Source: Alphaproteobacteria bacterium (GTDB lineage Bacteria > Pseudomonadota > Alphaproteobacteria > UBA2966 > CAIVPW01). Taken from it: a DNA stretch of 64,000 bases. This document shows positions 37,121-47,566 of this stretch, one piece after another. The notes under the pieces are model-generated. The model made no database searches, was not told the DNA's origin, and saw only the letters and a program-made list of their open reading frames with translations. How positions within the stretch are numbered: the first letter of the stretch is position 1; each line of letters starts with the position of its first letter. The stretch is taken from positions 43,999-107,998 of the forward strand of contig CANKGV010000007.1 of the NCBI GenBank assembly GCA_947481575.1. The letters are read 5' to 3'. Made by a program: the position numbers and the translations under genes.

Positions 37121-38098
37121 TCAGTGGGTCTCGTTCAATCCCAATTGCTTGGGCAATCCCAAATCCTGGGGCAGGAACAAATAGCGATGGTTACAGAACT
37201 CACAGGTTACGGTGATCTCGCCGTCCACCACCATCTCGGCGATCTCCTCCGGCGGGAACGAACGCAGGACTGAGTCGACGCGGTCGCGGCTGCACCGGCA
37301 CTGGGCCTCGACGCTGACCGGATCGAAGACCCGCACGTCGTCTTCCGGAAACATTCGCTGCAGCATGCCACGCGGATCGAGACCTGGGTTGAGGAAATCC
37401 GCCCGGCCGCTGCTGCCGACCAACGCCAACGCGCGGCGCCAATCGTCGTCGGACCGTTCGGCCAAGCCGGGCCGCGGCATACGCTGCAGCAACACACCGC
37501 CCGCCTGCCACTGGCCATTGGGTGCGCGGCCGACATCGACCCGGAGCGCCGCGTCGATCTGCTCCGACCGGCGGAAGTAGTCGTGAACGCTTTCAACGAT
37601 GGTCGGACCGACGATCGCGATGATGCCCTGGTAGTGTTCGGCGGATGGTCCGGATTCAACGTTGAACGCGAGGGATCCTTTGCCTAGCACGGTCTCCATC
37701 ACGCTGGCCGAGGGACTTGCCGCCGCAAGCGCTTCCATCACCTTGCCCGCGTCGCAGCGCGCATAGCCGCGCAGACGCGCGCGGCCCGGCATGGCGCCAC
37801 GGGACTCTTCGGGCTGGGCACGGTACTCGGCGATCATGAGCGGCACCGGACCGTCGCTGGAGGTTTGCAGGCTGAGCGATCCGTGAAACTTGAACGCACC
37901 GGCAGTAGCCGCCGCGACTACCAGCAATTCACCGAGCAGATTGGCCACAGGCTCCGGATAGGCGTGCGAGGCCAGGATTTGGTCGATCGACGCGCTGAGG
38001 CGCACAAGCCGGCCGCGCACATCGCCGCGGTCGACTTGGAACGGCTGAACCAGATCTTCGGCAAGGGCCGCGCCAGGCTGGCGCGCCGATTTGGTCAT
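37121..38098 (-). CDS. hslO: Redox-regulated chaperonin Hsp33
   Basis: 325 residues from ATG 38098 (MTKSARQPGA). Hsp33 core (VRLSASIDQILASHAYPEPV, LLGELLVVAAATAGAFKFHG) and the C-terminal zinc switch with CRCS and CEFC cysteine pairs at the end, which oxidise to activate the chaperone. 34 bases after argF, so it may be read with argD-argF, an order common in alphaproteobacteria. Confidence 0.95.
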   Translation of the reverse strand: MTKSARQPGAALAEDLVQPFQVDRGDVRGRLVRLSASIDQILASHAYPEPVANLLGELLVVAAATAGAFKFHGSLSLQTSSDGPVPLMIAEYRAQPEESRGAMPGRARLRGYARCDAGKVMEALAAASPSASVMETVLGKGSLAFNVESGPSAEHYQGIIAIVGPTIVESVHDYFRRSEQIDAALRVDVGRAPNGQWQAGGVLLQRMPRPGLAERSDDDWRRALALVGSSGRADFLNPGLDPRGMLQRMFPEDDVRVFDPVSVEAQCRCSRDRVDSVLRSFPPEEIAEMVVDGEITVTCEFCNHRYLFLPQDLGLPKQLGLNETH

Positions 38099-38132
38099 GG
38101 CGCGCTCCGACACAGAGCGGCGAGGAGTATGC

Positions 38133-39095
38133 TCACCCCAGGCACCAGGCAAGGATACCTTTTTGCGCATGGACGCGGTTTTCCGCCTCGTCCCATACTT
38201 GCGACTGCGGGCCGTCGATCACCTCTGCGGTGACCTCTTCCCCGCGGTGCGCGGGCAGGCAGTGCAGGAACAGCGCGTTGGGGCGCGCGCGCGCCATCAG
38301 TTCTTCGTCGACCTGGAATGGCCACAGCAGCCGGCGGCGGCGGTCGCCATCCTTGTCGGACATCGAAACCCAGGTGTCGGTAACGATGCAGTCGGCGCCC
38401 GCAGCGGCGACGGCCGCGCTATCGGTCACCAGGACACGCCCGCCCGCACGGCCCGCCCACGCCACCAGATCGGCGCGCGGCGCCAGCGCTGGCGGGCACG
38501 CCAAGCGCAATTCAAAGCCGAACCGCACGGCGGCGTGGATCCACGAATGCGCCATGTTGTTGCCGGCACCGCACCAGCCAACCACCTTGCCGGCGATTGG
38601 ACCGCGATGCTCTTCGAACGTCATCACATCGGCCATGACCTGACAGGGGTGGCTGAGTTCGGTCAGGCCATTGATCACCGGAACCGTGGCGTGTTCGGCC
38701 ATCTCCAGCATCGATTGGTGAGACGACGTCCGGACCATAATGGCATCCACATAGCGTGAAAGGACCCGGGCCGTGTCGGCCGCAGTCTCGCCGCGGAACA
38801 ACTGCATATCCTGTCCCGGCAACACGATGGCCTCGCCGCCGAGTTGGCGCATGGCGATGTGGAACGAGACGCGCGTACGGGTCGAAGGATTCTCGAACAC
38901 CATGGCGAGAATACGGCCCATCAGTGGCGTGCCGCGGTCGAGGAGCACTTTGGGCAACCCGTAGCGCGCCTGCTTCATCGTTTGCGAGCGGTCCAAAATG
39001 ATGCGCAGCGTGCGCGTATCGAGCTGGTCGAGGTCGAGGAAGTGCCGCGGTGCCGCGGCTTCCTCGCGCTTGCGGATGGCTCCGGAGACGGTCAT
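38133..39095 (-). CDS. argF: Ornithine carbamoyltransferase
   Basis: Makes citrulline from ornithine and carbamoyl phosphate. 320 residues. Carbamoyl-phosphate motif [16 protein letters not shown] in [11 protein letters not shown], and the ornithine-site [11 protein letters not shown]. Start overlaps the argD stop (ATGA at 39092-39095). Confidence 0.96.
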   Translation of the reverse strand: MTVSGAIRKREEAAAPRHFLDLDQLDTRTLRIILDRSQTMKQARYGLPKVLLDRGTPLMGRILAMVFENPSTRTRVSFHIAMRQLGGEAIVLPGQDMQLFRGETAADTARVLSRYVDAIMVRTSSHQSMLEMAEHATVPVINGLTELSHPCQVMADVMTFEEHRGPIAGKVVGWCGAGNNMAHSWIHAAVRFGFELRLACPPALAPRADLVAWAGRAGGRVLVTDSAAVAAAGADCIVTDTWVSMSDKDGDRRRRLLWPFQVDEELMARARPNALFLHCLPAHRGEEVTAEVIDGPQSQVWDEAENRVHAQKGILAWCLG

Positions 39096-40264
39096 TGCGC
39101 CAACTCCCGACAGGCGCGCTCAAGCGCGGCGGCGGCTTCGTCGATATGGGTGTCGTGTACAGTAAGCGGCGGCACCAAGCGCACTACGTTGTCACCGGCG
39201 CCGGCCACCAGCAACCCACCGCGGCGCAGTGCGTCCGCGAACGCAGTGTTGGGCACCTGGCAGCGCAGCCCGAGCAGCAGGCCGGCGCCGCGCAATTCCG
39301 CGACGACGCTGGGGAATTCGGACGGCAGCGAGGCCAGCCGCTGGGACAAAGTGCCAGCGACCCGGCGCACGTGATCCAGGAACCCGTCGGCCAGGATCAC
39401 GTCGAGCACTGCATTGCCGACTGCGGCCGCCAGCGGGTTGCCGCCGAACGTGGAGCCGTGGGTGCCCGCGGTCATGCCGACGGCGGCTTTTTCGGTAGCC
39501 AAGCACGCACCGATCGGAAACCCACCCCCCAAGCCCTTGGCCACCGACATTACGTCGGGGGTGATGCCTTCCCATTCGTAGGCGAACAGCCTGCCGGTGC
39601 GCCCCATGCCAGTCTGTACCTCGTCCAGGAACAGAAGCAGGCCGAATTCGTCGCACATCGCCCGCAGGCCTTTGAGGAACCCGGGCGGAGCCGTGCGTGC
39701 GCCGCCTTCGCCTTGGATCGCTTCCACTAGAATGGCCGCGGTCTGCTCGGTGATCGCGGCACGCGTGGCAGCGAGGTCGCCGTATGGAACTTGATCGAAG
39801 CCATCCACCGCGGGCTCGAAGCCGGCGAGGTGCTTCTTTTGCTGTCCCGCCGAGATGGTGGCAAGGGTGCGCCCATGGAAAGCCCCAGCAAACGTAATTA
39901 CCCGGTAGCGGTCCGGGTTGCCGGTCTCGTCGTGGTACTTGCGCACCATCTTGAGGCCGGCCTCCACGGCCTCGGCACCGGAGTTGCAAAAGAATGCACG
40001 GTCGGCGAACGAGTTGTCGCACAGCCGCTGCGCCAGCTTCTCTTGCAGCGGGATGCGGTACATGTTGGACGTATGCCACAGCGTCCCAGCCTGGTGCTGC
40101 AACGCCGCCACCAAGTGGGGGTGGCAATGCCCAAGCGAAACCACGGCAACACCGGCGGCGAAATCGAGGTAGCGCCGCCCGTTGGTGTCGTACAGGTAGG
40201 CGCCTTCGCCTCGCTCGAACGCGACATCGGCCCGTGCATACGTGGGCAAGGTGGCTGAAATCAC
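39092..40264 (-). CDS. argD: Acetylornithine aminotransferase
   Basis: Class III PLP aminotransferase. 390 residues from GTG 40264 ([20 protein letters not shown]), the usual family start; ATG 40303 would add 13 residues. Features: [52 protein letters not shown] and the PLP lysine in [17 protein letters not shown]. Forms argD-argF with hslO. Confidence 0.94.
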   Translation of the reverse strand: MISATLPTYARADVAFERGEGAYLYDTNGRRYLDFAAGVAVVSLGHCHPHLVAALQHQAGTLWHTSNMYRIPLQEKLAQRLCDNSFADRAFFCNSGAEAVEAGLKMVRKYHDETGNPDRYRVITFAGAFHGRTLATISAGQQKKHLAGFEPAVDGFDQVPYGDLAATRAAITEQTAAILVEAIQGEGGARTAPPGFLKGLRAMCDEFGLLLFLDEVQTGMGRTGRLFAYEWEGITPDVMSVAKGLGGGFPIGACLATEKAAVGMTAGTHGSTFGGNPLAAAVGNAVLDVILADGFLDHVRRVAGTLSQRLASLPSEFPSVVAELRGAGLLLGLRCQVPNTAFADALRRGGLLVAGAGDNVVRLVPPLTVHDTHIDEAAAALERACRELAQ

Positions 40265-40387
40265 GAGAATCGGGTCCAAAAAGGCGCGCCAAGCCCGCGG
40301 CATGCGCGGGCGCGCCGGTAAGGCGCGGATTGTATGGGTCCGCCCCGGGGGCCTGTCAACGCATCCCGGGTGGGGTGGCCGGCGCCG

Positions 40388-40690
40388 TTAGCGCCGTACG
40401 GCCACCGCCGGGGGTGCCGGAACGACTGCCGGAGCAGGCCCCGGGATCGAGTAGAACGCATCGAAAACCGGGTCGCGCTGGTTCAGGAAGATGCGGAAAT
40501 CGTACAGCTTGCTGGCGGCAGGGTCGCCGGGCGGCGGCGGCGCGGGCAACGCGGAGATGCCATAGAACGCGTCGAATACCGGGTCACGGTGCCCCAGGAA
40601 CACGTTGACGTCGTAGCTGGTGGCGGCAGCCAAGGCCGGCGTCGGGGACACGGCGAGCGCAAGCAGGATAAGGGGGGCGATGCGGTTCAT
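40388..40690 (-). CDS. Small secreted protein with two internal repeats
   Basis: 100 residues. Signal peptide about 1-21 (MNRIAPLILLALAVSPTPALA). The mature part is two copies of a unit of about 25 residues: YDVNVFLGHRDPVFDAFYGI and YDFRIFLNQRDPVFDAFYSI, each followed by a Pro/Ala-rich stretch. The shared core RDPVFDAFY is not a motif I recognise. Start overlaps the stop of the ABC permease gene (ATGA at 40687-40690). Probably periplasmic; function unknown. Confidence 0.72.
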   Translation of the reverse strand: MNRIAPLILLALAVSPTPALAAATSYDVNVFLGHRDPVFDAFYGISALPAPPPPGDPAASKLYDFRIFLNQRDPVFDAFYSIPGPAPAVVPAPPAVAVRR

Positions 40691-41481
40691 CCCTTTAACT
40701 TATACCCCCGCGCGAACATTTGCTGGCACAGCACCCACAGCGCGACATTGACTGCGGCCAGCACCAACGCGCCCTGCACTAGGCTGACATCGGCGGCGCC
40801 AATGAACCCGGCGCGGAACCCGTCGATAGCATAGAAGATCGGGTCGAAGTGGCTGAGCGCGTGCCAGAAGTCCGGCAGCTGTTTGATCGAGTAGAACGTT
40901 CCCGACAGGAACGAGAGCGGCGTCACCACGAAGTTGGTGATGGTGGCGAGGTGGTCGAACTTTTCGGCCCAGATGCCGGTGGCCACGCCGACCAACGCCA
41001 TCATCAGCGACGACGCCGCAGCGAAGTAGAGCATGGCGCCCCAGTCGACGACCCGCAGAGACACGAACGGCGCCATGGCCAAGGCCACGACGGTCGCGAC
41101 CAGAATGCCGCGGGTGGCGCCACCAAACGTGTAGGCAATGGTGAGTTCGGCCGCGGACAGCGGCGGCATCAGCACATCGACAATGTTGCCCTGCACCTTG
41201 GAAATGATCAGGGACGAACTGGAGTTGGCGAACGAGTTCTGGATCACCGCCATCATAATCAGGCCGGGCGCCAGGAATTCGAGGAAGGGCAGACCGCCTA
41301 CGCCGCTGGTGCGGCTCTTGAACGCCAGCGAAAACACCGCGAGGAACAAGAGCTGGGATACCACCGGGGCAATGATCGTCTGCGCCGGCACCTTCATGAA
41401 CCGCCGCACCTCTTTCGAGTACAGCGTGCGCACGCCAAGCCAATTGACGGCGCCTAGCTCTCGAGGATTCGGAACGATCAT
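40687..41481 (-). CDS. ABC-2 type transporter permease
   Basis: 264 residues from ATG 41481 (MIVPNPRELGAVNW). Six TM helices, ABC-2 family (NodJ/YadH-like) with GLIMMAVIQNSFANSSSSLI and FVVTPLSFLSGTFYSI. No ATP-binding subunit is adjacent, so the partner must be elsewhere. Co-transcribed with the small two-repeat protein, which it overlaps. Confidence 0.88.
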   Translation of the reverse strand: MIVPNPRELGAVNWLGVRTLYSKEVRRFMKVPAQTIIAPVVSQLLFLAVFSLAFKSRTSGVGGLPFLEFLAPGLIMMAVIQNSFANSSSSLIISKVQGNIVDVLMPPLSAAELTIAYTFGGATRGILVATVVALAMAPFVSLRVVDWGAMLYFAAASSLMMALVGVATGIWAEKFDHLATITNFVVTPLSFLSGTFYSIKQLPDFWHALSHFDPIFYAIDGFRAGFIGAADVSLVQGALVLAAVNVALWVLCQQMFARGYKLKG

Positions 41482-41528
41482 TGCGGGTTGGCGGTTGCGA
41501 TTCCTGCGGACGGCACCAGATTCGCCGT

Positions 41529-41957
41529 GTGCCAAGACCCACTCAGCTCACGGCCCGTTCCCGGGTCCCCATCTACCACAATCCGCGGTGCGGTAAATCG
41601 CGCGCAACACTAGCGGTATTGCACGAGCGCGGAATCGAGCCTGTCGTGGTGGAGTATTTGCGTGCGCCGCCGGATGCGAAGACCTTGGCGAAGCTATTGG
41701 ATACGCTGCAGAAATCGCCGCGGGATTTGATGCGAACACACGAGCCGGCGTATAAGGACCTGGGCCTGGACGATCCGTCGCTGTCGCGTGCGGCGTTGAT
41801 CGCGGCCATGCCTGCGAATCCTATTCTGATCGAGCGACCGATCGTCGTTGCTGGCGGCAGAGCAGTGTTGGGCCGTCCACCGGAAGCAATACTCGAAGTT
41901 CTATGGCGAGGTCTGATGGGGCGTATTTACTTCTCGTTAACCAATTTCGCCACCTAG
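41529..41957 (+). CDS. ArsC/Spx-like thioredoxin-fold reductase
   Basis: 142 residues from GTG 41529; TTG 41481 would be a longer start. Catalytic Cys in YHNPRCGKSRATL, then RAPPDAKTLAKLL and IERPIVVAGGRAVLGRPPEAIL, as in glutaredoxin-dependent arsenate reductases. The C-terminus carries an extra 17 residues (WRGLMGRIYFSLTNFAT) beyond the usual end, which may be a minor frame error. No other ars genes are near, so activity on arsenate is uncertain. Confidence 0.78.
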   Translation: MPRPTQLTARSRVPIYHNPRCGKSRATLAVLHERGIEPVVVEYLRAPPDAKTLAKLLDTLQKSPRDLMRTHEPAYKDLGLDDPSLSRAALIAAMPANPILIERPIVVAGGRAVLGRPPEAILEVLWRGLMGRIYFSLTNFAT

Positions 41958-41965
41958 TGAAGTCC

Positions 41966-41996
41966 GGACCGCCGGGCCAGGAGCCCGGGCGGGTCC
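41966..41996 (+). terminator. Strong hairpin between the ArsC-like gene and the secretion locus
   Basis: Inner stem GGGC/GCCC with loop around CAGGA, flanked by outer arms GGACCGCC and GGGCGGGTCC (small bulges). No T run, so termination is uncertain. It marks the left border of the adhesin locus. Confidence 0.35.
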
Positions 41997-42018
41997 CTGC
42001 GTTTCGTGAGTAGGCTGT

Positions 42019-43752
42019 ATGGCTGAAACCCCGTCGCGGGAATGGATGAGATCGGTACTCGGGCCGCTGATGCCTGTGTACCGCGAAGTCATCGTTTCGT
42101 CGCTGTTCGTGAACCTGCTGGCGTTGGCTGTGCCGGTCTTCACGTCGCAGGTGTACGACCGCGTCATTTCGACCGCCTGATTCAGCACGCTCACCGGACT
42201 TACGCTCGGCATGATTATCGTGCTGGCGTTCGATTTCTTCCTGCGCCAGACCCGCAGCAAGATGATGCAGCGCGCGGCCCTGCGCATCGACGTGGCGATT
42301 GGCAAGCGCCTGTATGACAAGGTCATGGCGCTGCCGCTGAACGAACTCGAAACACGCCAGGCCGCGTTCTGGCAGGCGCTGTTCCGCGATGTCGACACGA
42401 TCCGCAACACGTTGTCCGGACCATCAGCACTGCTGCTGGTAGACCTGCCGTTCGCGCTGCTGTTCCTGGGCGTGGTGATCCTGGTGGCAGCGCCGGTGGC
42501 ATGGGTACAAGCGGTGATTTTGCCGACCTTTGTATTCCTCGCGTGGCGCTCCGGCAGCGACTTGTCGTCGTCCTCCAAAGCGGAAAAGGAATCGGGTTAC
42601 GGCCGTGACCTGATGCTGTCGGAAATGATTTCCGGCCGCGGCACGGTGAAAGCTCTCGCCCTGGACGAAGACCTGCGCCCCGCGTGGGAAGCACGCCAGG
42701 CCGACACCATCCGCAAATCGGTAACGCGCGGCGGTAAGGCCGACGTGTACCAAAACTTCGGCGCCGAGTTGGCGACGTTTGCCACTATCGCCATGACCAC
42801 CGTGGGCGCACTGGCGATCATTGATCTGAATCTAACGATCGGCGCGCTGATCTCGGCCAACATGCTGACCGGCAAGATCCTCGGTCCGTTCAACCAGCTG
42901 GTGGGCTCGTGGCGCAGCTACTCGTCGTTCCGTCAGGCGGTGGACCGGCTGGGATCGGTGTTTGCGCTGCCGGAAGATCGCCAGGAAATTGCGGTGCGCT
43001 TAGACCGGCCGCGCGGCGAGATCGTGCTGGAGCAGGTGTCGTTCCAGTACACGATGACCTCGCCGAAGGTGCTGGACGGCGTGCGCCTGCATATCGAGCC
43101 CGGCAAACTGATCGCCGTCGTCGGGCCGAACGGCTGCGGCAAGACCACGCTGGTGAAGGTGATTCAGGGCCTCTACAAACCCACCGCCGGCCGCGTGCTG
43201 CTGGATGGCGCCGACATCAACCAGTTCACCCGCCGCGAAATGGCGGACTGGATGGGTTACGTGCCGCAAGAGAGCTTCCTGTTCTCCACCAACATCCGCG
43301 AGAACATTGTGAAGGGGCACGCCGACGCGACCGACGAGCAGATCGTGGCGGCCGCCAAACTCTCGGGCCTCCATCCGTTCGTTATCGATTTCCCGAACGG
43401 CTATGCCACCGATATTGGCGAATCGGGCCGTACGCTTTCCGGCGGCCTGCGCCAACGCCTCGCCATCACACGGGCGTTACTGGGCGACCCGTCGATCTTG
43501 TTGCTCGACGAACCGTCCAGCAACCTCGACCGCGACGGCGAGATGGAACTGGTTACCACCTTGAAAAACCTAGCCAAAGACCACACTGTAATTGTGATCT
43601 CGCACAGTCCCAGTCTACTTTCGTCGTGCGATCAGGTATTGGTTATGCAGAAGGGCCGCGTTGTGCGTAGCGGCCGCCCGGACGACGTATTGCCGCAGAC
43701 GATGTTGTCGCGCGCGGCAGTGGCGGCACCGGCGCAGCGCCGGTTGGCGTAA
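42019..43752 (+). pseudogene. Type I secretion ABC transporter (LapB/PrtD-like) with internal TGA
   Basis: One frame of 578 codons from ATG 42019 (MAETPSREWMRSV) to 43752, with TGA at 42178-42180 after VYDRVISTA. Downstream the frame continues as FSTLTGLTLGM, exactly as homologous exporters do, so the stop is a point lesion, a sequence error or readthrough. The TM domain (six helices) is followed by the nucleotide-binding domain: Walker A GPNGCGKTTLVKV, signature LSGGLRQRLA, Walker B SILLLDEPSSNLD, H-loop VISHSP. No N-terminal C39 peptidase or C39-like domain. If translation restarts at ATG 42211, the first TM helices would be lost. It should drive export of the RTX adhesin. Confidence 0.8.
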
Positions 43753-43779
43753 CACGCATTGTAGCTTCGGGTACGTCCT

Positions 43780-45093
43780 GTGAGCCTGACCACCACATCC
43801 GCGCCGAGCGAACTGGAAGAACTGATCCGCACCACGCCGATCAAGGCGGGACGTCCGCTGGCTTGGGCGGTGATGATCATGCTCGCGGCAGGCACCGTGT
43901 GGACCTACTTCACGATCTTGCCGGAAGTCGCGGTGGCGATCGGCTCGGTGGTGCCGGCGGGCCAAGTCCGCTCGGTGCAGCACCTTGAAGGCGGCGTCGT
44001 GACCGCGATCTACGTCAAGGACGGCGACTTGGTCGAAGCGGGCCAGTCGCTCGTCCAGGTCGAACTCGCGCCGAATGCAAACAATCCGGAGGAATTGCGC
44101 GCGCGTCTCGACGGTCTGGTTTTGACCCGCACGCGGCTTCAAGCAGAGAGCCGCGGCGAGCAGCCGATCTGGCCGCAGGACATCGTGCTGCGCCAACCCA
44201 ACATCGCGTTGGCCGAAATGCAGTCGTACGAGTCGCGCCGTGCCGAACTGGACACGACCGTCGCCGTGCTTCAGCACCAGTCCGATCAGCGCAAGTTGGA
44301 GGTAAGCGAGTACCAGTCGCAGTTGAAGTCGCTGCTCGCGGAACTCGACCTCGCGACGCAGAAGTTCAAGATGCAGGAAGACTTGGTGAAGAACGCCCTG
44401 GTCACCCGCGTCGAGTACCTGGAGACCCAGCGCTCGGTGCAGCAGCTGCAGGGCCAGGTGAACACGATCCAAGTCTCGATTCCGCGTGCGCAGTCGGCGT
44501 ACGACGAGTCGCAGCAGAAGATCGAAGAAACCAGGTTGCAGTTCCGCCGCACTGTGCAGACCGACCTCGGCCAGGCCGAAGTGGATATCGCTCGCACGCA
44601 GCAACAGTTGACCTTGGCGACGCGCCAGCAGGACCGCACCACCGTCGCGAGCCCGATTACCGGCATCATCAAGAACATCAAGATCCGCTCCATCGGCGAC
44701 GTCATTAAGCCCGGCGACAAGATCATGGAGGTCGTGCCGGTGGCGGAGAACTTGGTGATCGAGGCGCACTTGAGCCCCGTCGACCGCGGCTATGTGAAGG
44801 AAGGCCAGGAGGCGACGGTAAAGGTGACGTCCTACGACTTCACCCGGTACGGCGGCCTGGAAGGTAGAGTAACGCGCGTTGCTGCGGACGCCGACTTGGA
44901 TGAAAAGGGCGTCCCATATTTTCTGGTCGTCGTCGTGACGGCCAAGAACTTCCTGGGCTCGGAACAGTCGCCGTTACCGATCAGTGCGGGCATGCAGGCA
45001 TCCGTAGACATCAAGACGGGCACCAAGTCCGTGCTCGAGTACTTGATCCGCCCGGTCCTGAAGATCCGCTACGAGGCGTTCCACGAACGCTAA
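43780..45093 (+). CDS. Type I secretion membrane-fusion protein (HlyD/LapC family)
   Basis: 437 residues from GTG 43780. One TM helix (about 27-46, AWAVMIMLAAGTVWTYF), then the barrel/lipoyl hairpin (VQHLEGGVVTAIYVKDGDLV), a long coiled coil (about 110-265) and the C-terminal lipoyl/barrel part with SPITGIIKNIKIRSIGDVIK. It bridges the ABC transporter at 42019 and the TolC-like protein at 47721. A strong terminator follows. Confidence 0.93.
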   Translation: MSLTTTSAPSELEELIRTTPIKAGRPLAWAVMIMLAAGTVWTYFTILPEVAVAIGSVVPAGQVRSVQHLEGGVVTAIYVKDGDLVEAGQSLVQVELAPNANNPEELRARLDGLVLTRTRLQAESRGEQPIWPQDIVLRQPNIALAEMQSYESRRAELDTTVAVLQHQSDQRKLEVSEYQSQLKSLLAELDLATQKFKMQEDLVKNALVTRVEYLETQRSVQQLQGQVNTIQVSIPRAQSAYDESQQKIEETRLQFRRTVQTDLGQAEVDIARTQQQLTLATRQQDRTTVASPITGIIKNIKIRSIGDVIKPGDKIMEVVPVAENLVIEAHLSPVDRGYVKEGQEATVKVTSYDFTRYGGLEGRVTRVAADADLDEKGVPYFLVVVVTAKNFLGSEQSPLPISAGMQASVDIKTGTKSVLEYLIRPVLKIRYEAFHER

Positions 45094-45126
45094 TCGCCGC
45101 GCAGGTGTGTGGCGACGAGAATCGAA

Positions 45127-45147
45127 ACGGGGGCCAGCGGCCCCCGT
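45127..45147 (+). terminator. Rho-independent terminator after the membrane-fusion gene
   Basis: Perfect 9-bp stem ACGGGGGCC/GGCCCCCGT with loop AGC, followed by CTTCTTT. It also lies at the 3' end of the convergent cyclase gene (stop 45186). Confidence 0.8.
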
Positions 45148-45185
45148 CTTCTTTGGTACTACAGCGAAGCAGACTGACTGCGCCG

Positions 45186-47566
45186 CTATTTGCTCGTAGC
45201 GCGGTAGACGCCGTCCCATTCGGCGCCCGGCGACTCGGCGCGGAACTCGTTCACGCGTTCGGTCATCATCTCGTAGAATCCCGTCATCCCGCACTTGTCC
45301 AGGGCGATGCAGGACTTGAGCAGCCCATCGCACTGATCCCACGCTTGGGCCCGGTACGCGATCAGCATCTTGTCGTGTTCGGCCTTGAGCGTTTGAAACG
45401 CGGACGTTGCGGCCATCTCCGGATTACCGAGCAGCGTGAAGATGCGAACAGCCTCTTTCTTACCCTTCACGGCGATCAGGTCGAGCTCCAGCGAAGCAAA
45501 GTCCGGCGCCCGCTGCTGGGTGTGGTCGCCGATCACGATGAAGACGTGATAGGCCTTCGACTGGCCTTCCAGGCGCGAGGCAAGGTTCACCGCGTCGCCC
45601 AACACGGAATAGTCGAACCGCTGGTTCGACCCCATGTTGCCCACAACAACCTCGCCAGAGTTCAGCCCAATGCCGATGTTGATCGGGAAGTACTTCCGGT
45701 TGTCGCGCTCGGCTTCGGCCTTGATCTCCTCATTGAGCGGCGCGAGTCGGTCCATCATGGCGAGCGCCGAAATGCATGCGTGGCGCGCATGGTCCGCGTC
45801 GTCGAGCGGCGCGTTCCAAAACGCCATGATGCAGTCGCCCATGTACTTATCGATCGTTCCTTTGCGGGCGAGGATGATGTCGGTCATCGGCGTCAGGAAC
45901 TTGTTGATCAGTTTGGTCAGGCCCTGTGGGTCGGTCTTGAACTGCTCCGAAATCGTGGTGAAGCCACGCACGTCGCAGAACAGCAACGTCATGTCCTTCA
46001 TCTCGCCGCCCAGCTTGAGCTGGTCAGGGTTCTCGGCAAGCTGCTCGACCAGCGCCGGTGAAAGGTACTGGGCGAACGCGCCGCGCACTTGCTTCCGCTC
46101 GTTTGCCGTCTTGCTGTAGCCGACGAACGTCAGCAGCAGGTACAGCGCGAAGGTGGAGATTGCCGGGTAGCTAACGTCGATCAGCGTCAGGTGCTCCGTG
46201 TACTCGTACCAGCCGTATCCGCACAGGGCGGCAAGCAGCAGCAGGAACAAGACCAACGTCGGCATCGCGCCCAACAGTGGCACCAACAGGATCATCGCGA
46301 GTCCGGCGCCGAGCGCCGCCTGTTGCTCAAAGTTCTCCGACAGGCTCGTCCGGTTCAGGTAGGTCTTGGTGAGGATCGTTTCGAGGATATTGGCGTGCAC
46401 CTCAACCCCGGGGATGGTCGCGTTCAGGGGCGTTGCTCGAATATCCTGCAGGCCCTGGGCCGACGTGCCGACCAGCACGAACTTGCCAGCAATCTTTGCG
46501 GGGTCGACGGTACCAGCGAGCACGTCATACGCCGAAACGAACAGCGACGGATCGTGCTCCCGGAAGTTGACATAGATCCTTCCGTCGGGATCGGTCGGCA
46601 CGCTGAAGTTCGAACTCAGCACAACCTGCGTAAGGCCGGTCTGATCGTACCGGATGATGTAGGACGGCCGGCCGCTAGGCGAAGCATATCCAGAGCAAGA
46701 CTGGAGTAGATCTTGCCGTTGACCTGAATCGCTGCCGGAACCCGCCGCACGATGCCATCGCGCTCCGGCTCAACGGTCACGACGCCATGGCCGGGGGCTG
46801 CCTTGTCCAGAACCGGGACGTTGCCCGCAATACCGTTGAAGGATGGAACCTTGCCGAGCGCGAACGCAATGCCGTCGCAGGCGCCGTCCTTCAGATAGAT
46901 CGGCGGGCACTTGGCCGGATCGAGCTTTGGACCAATCAATGCCGGCGGGGTTCCGGTAGGCACTTCCTTGGAACGATCGAGGGACTTGTCGTCGAAGCCG
47001 GTCTGGCCGAGGACGACCAGTCCTTGCCGCAACTTGTCAGCGAAGATGTCGTCGTTGCTCCGCATGGTCTTAAGCTGCGCCACCATCTCAGGCGGCAACC
47101 CGTCGGTAAGCACAGCGAACTTGGCGGGCGAAAGCCGGTCTTCCTCGGTGAAGAACACGTCGAACCCGATCGGTCCGGCTCCGAATGCCAAGAGGTTGTT
47201 GACGAGGTCGGACAGGTAGATTCGCGGCCAAGGCCACTGGCCCAACTTGGCGAGGCTCAGCTCATCGATGTCGACGATCACGACGCCCGGCACCGGCGGC
47301 AGCGGTACGACCGTACGTGGCTTCAGCTTTTGGTAGAAGTCAAACGTGGCGAGCTGGAGGCTTTGGACCGGCCCAATGTCCTGGAGATGCAGGACCCACA
47401 GGCCGACCAACAGCACTAGGGCCATGAACCGGGCGCCAGTGAACCACGCCACCAGCCGCTGGCGCCAAGTGAGCTTTTTGCGTTTAGCCCCGCGGCGGCG
47501 CCATTTGTTGGCGATCCATGCGAGCGGTGAAAGGGGACGGCGCGGTGCGGATGCGTCTGCGGTCAT
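45186..47566 (-). pseudogene. CHASE2-domain adenylate/guanylate cyclase, split by a -1 frameshift
   Basis: Read from ATG 47566: N-terminal TM, CHASE2 periplasmic sensor (IDELSLAKLGQWPWPR, FGAGPIGFDVFF, to RLAAGRP), then one base is missing near 46661-46666. The next frame continues YIIRYDQTGLTQVVLSSNF, finishes CHASE2, three TM helices and a class III cyclase domain (LLFCDVRGFT, GTIDKYMGDCIMAF, YSVLGDAVNLASRLE). Metal aspartates and the adenine-selecting Lys are kept, so an adenylate cyclase is likely. Unshifted frames end at TGA 46616 and run 45186-46622. It would sense a periplasmic signal and make cAMP; whether it works depends on the frameshift. Confidence 0.75.

Noticed and set aside
12375..42180. 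UGA recoding as Trp, suggested by a TGA at a Trp position (12375).
   Set aside because: TGA is the normal stop of leuD, rimM, sdhA and many other genes here, and the other breaks involve TAA and frameshifts.
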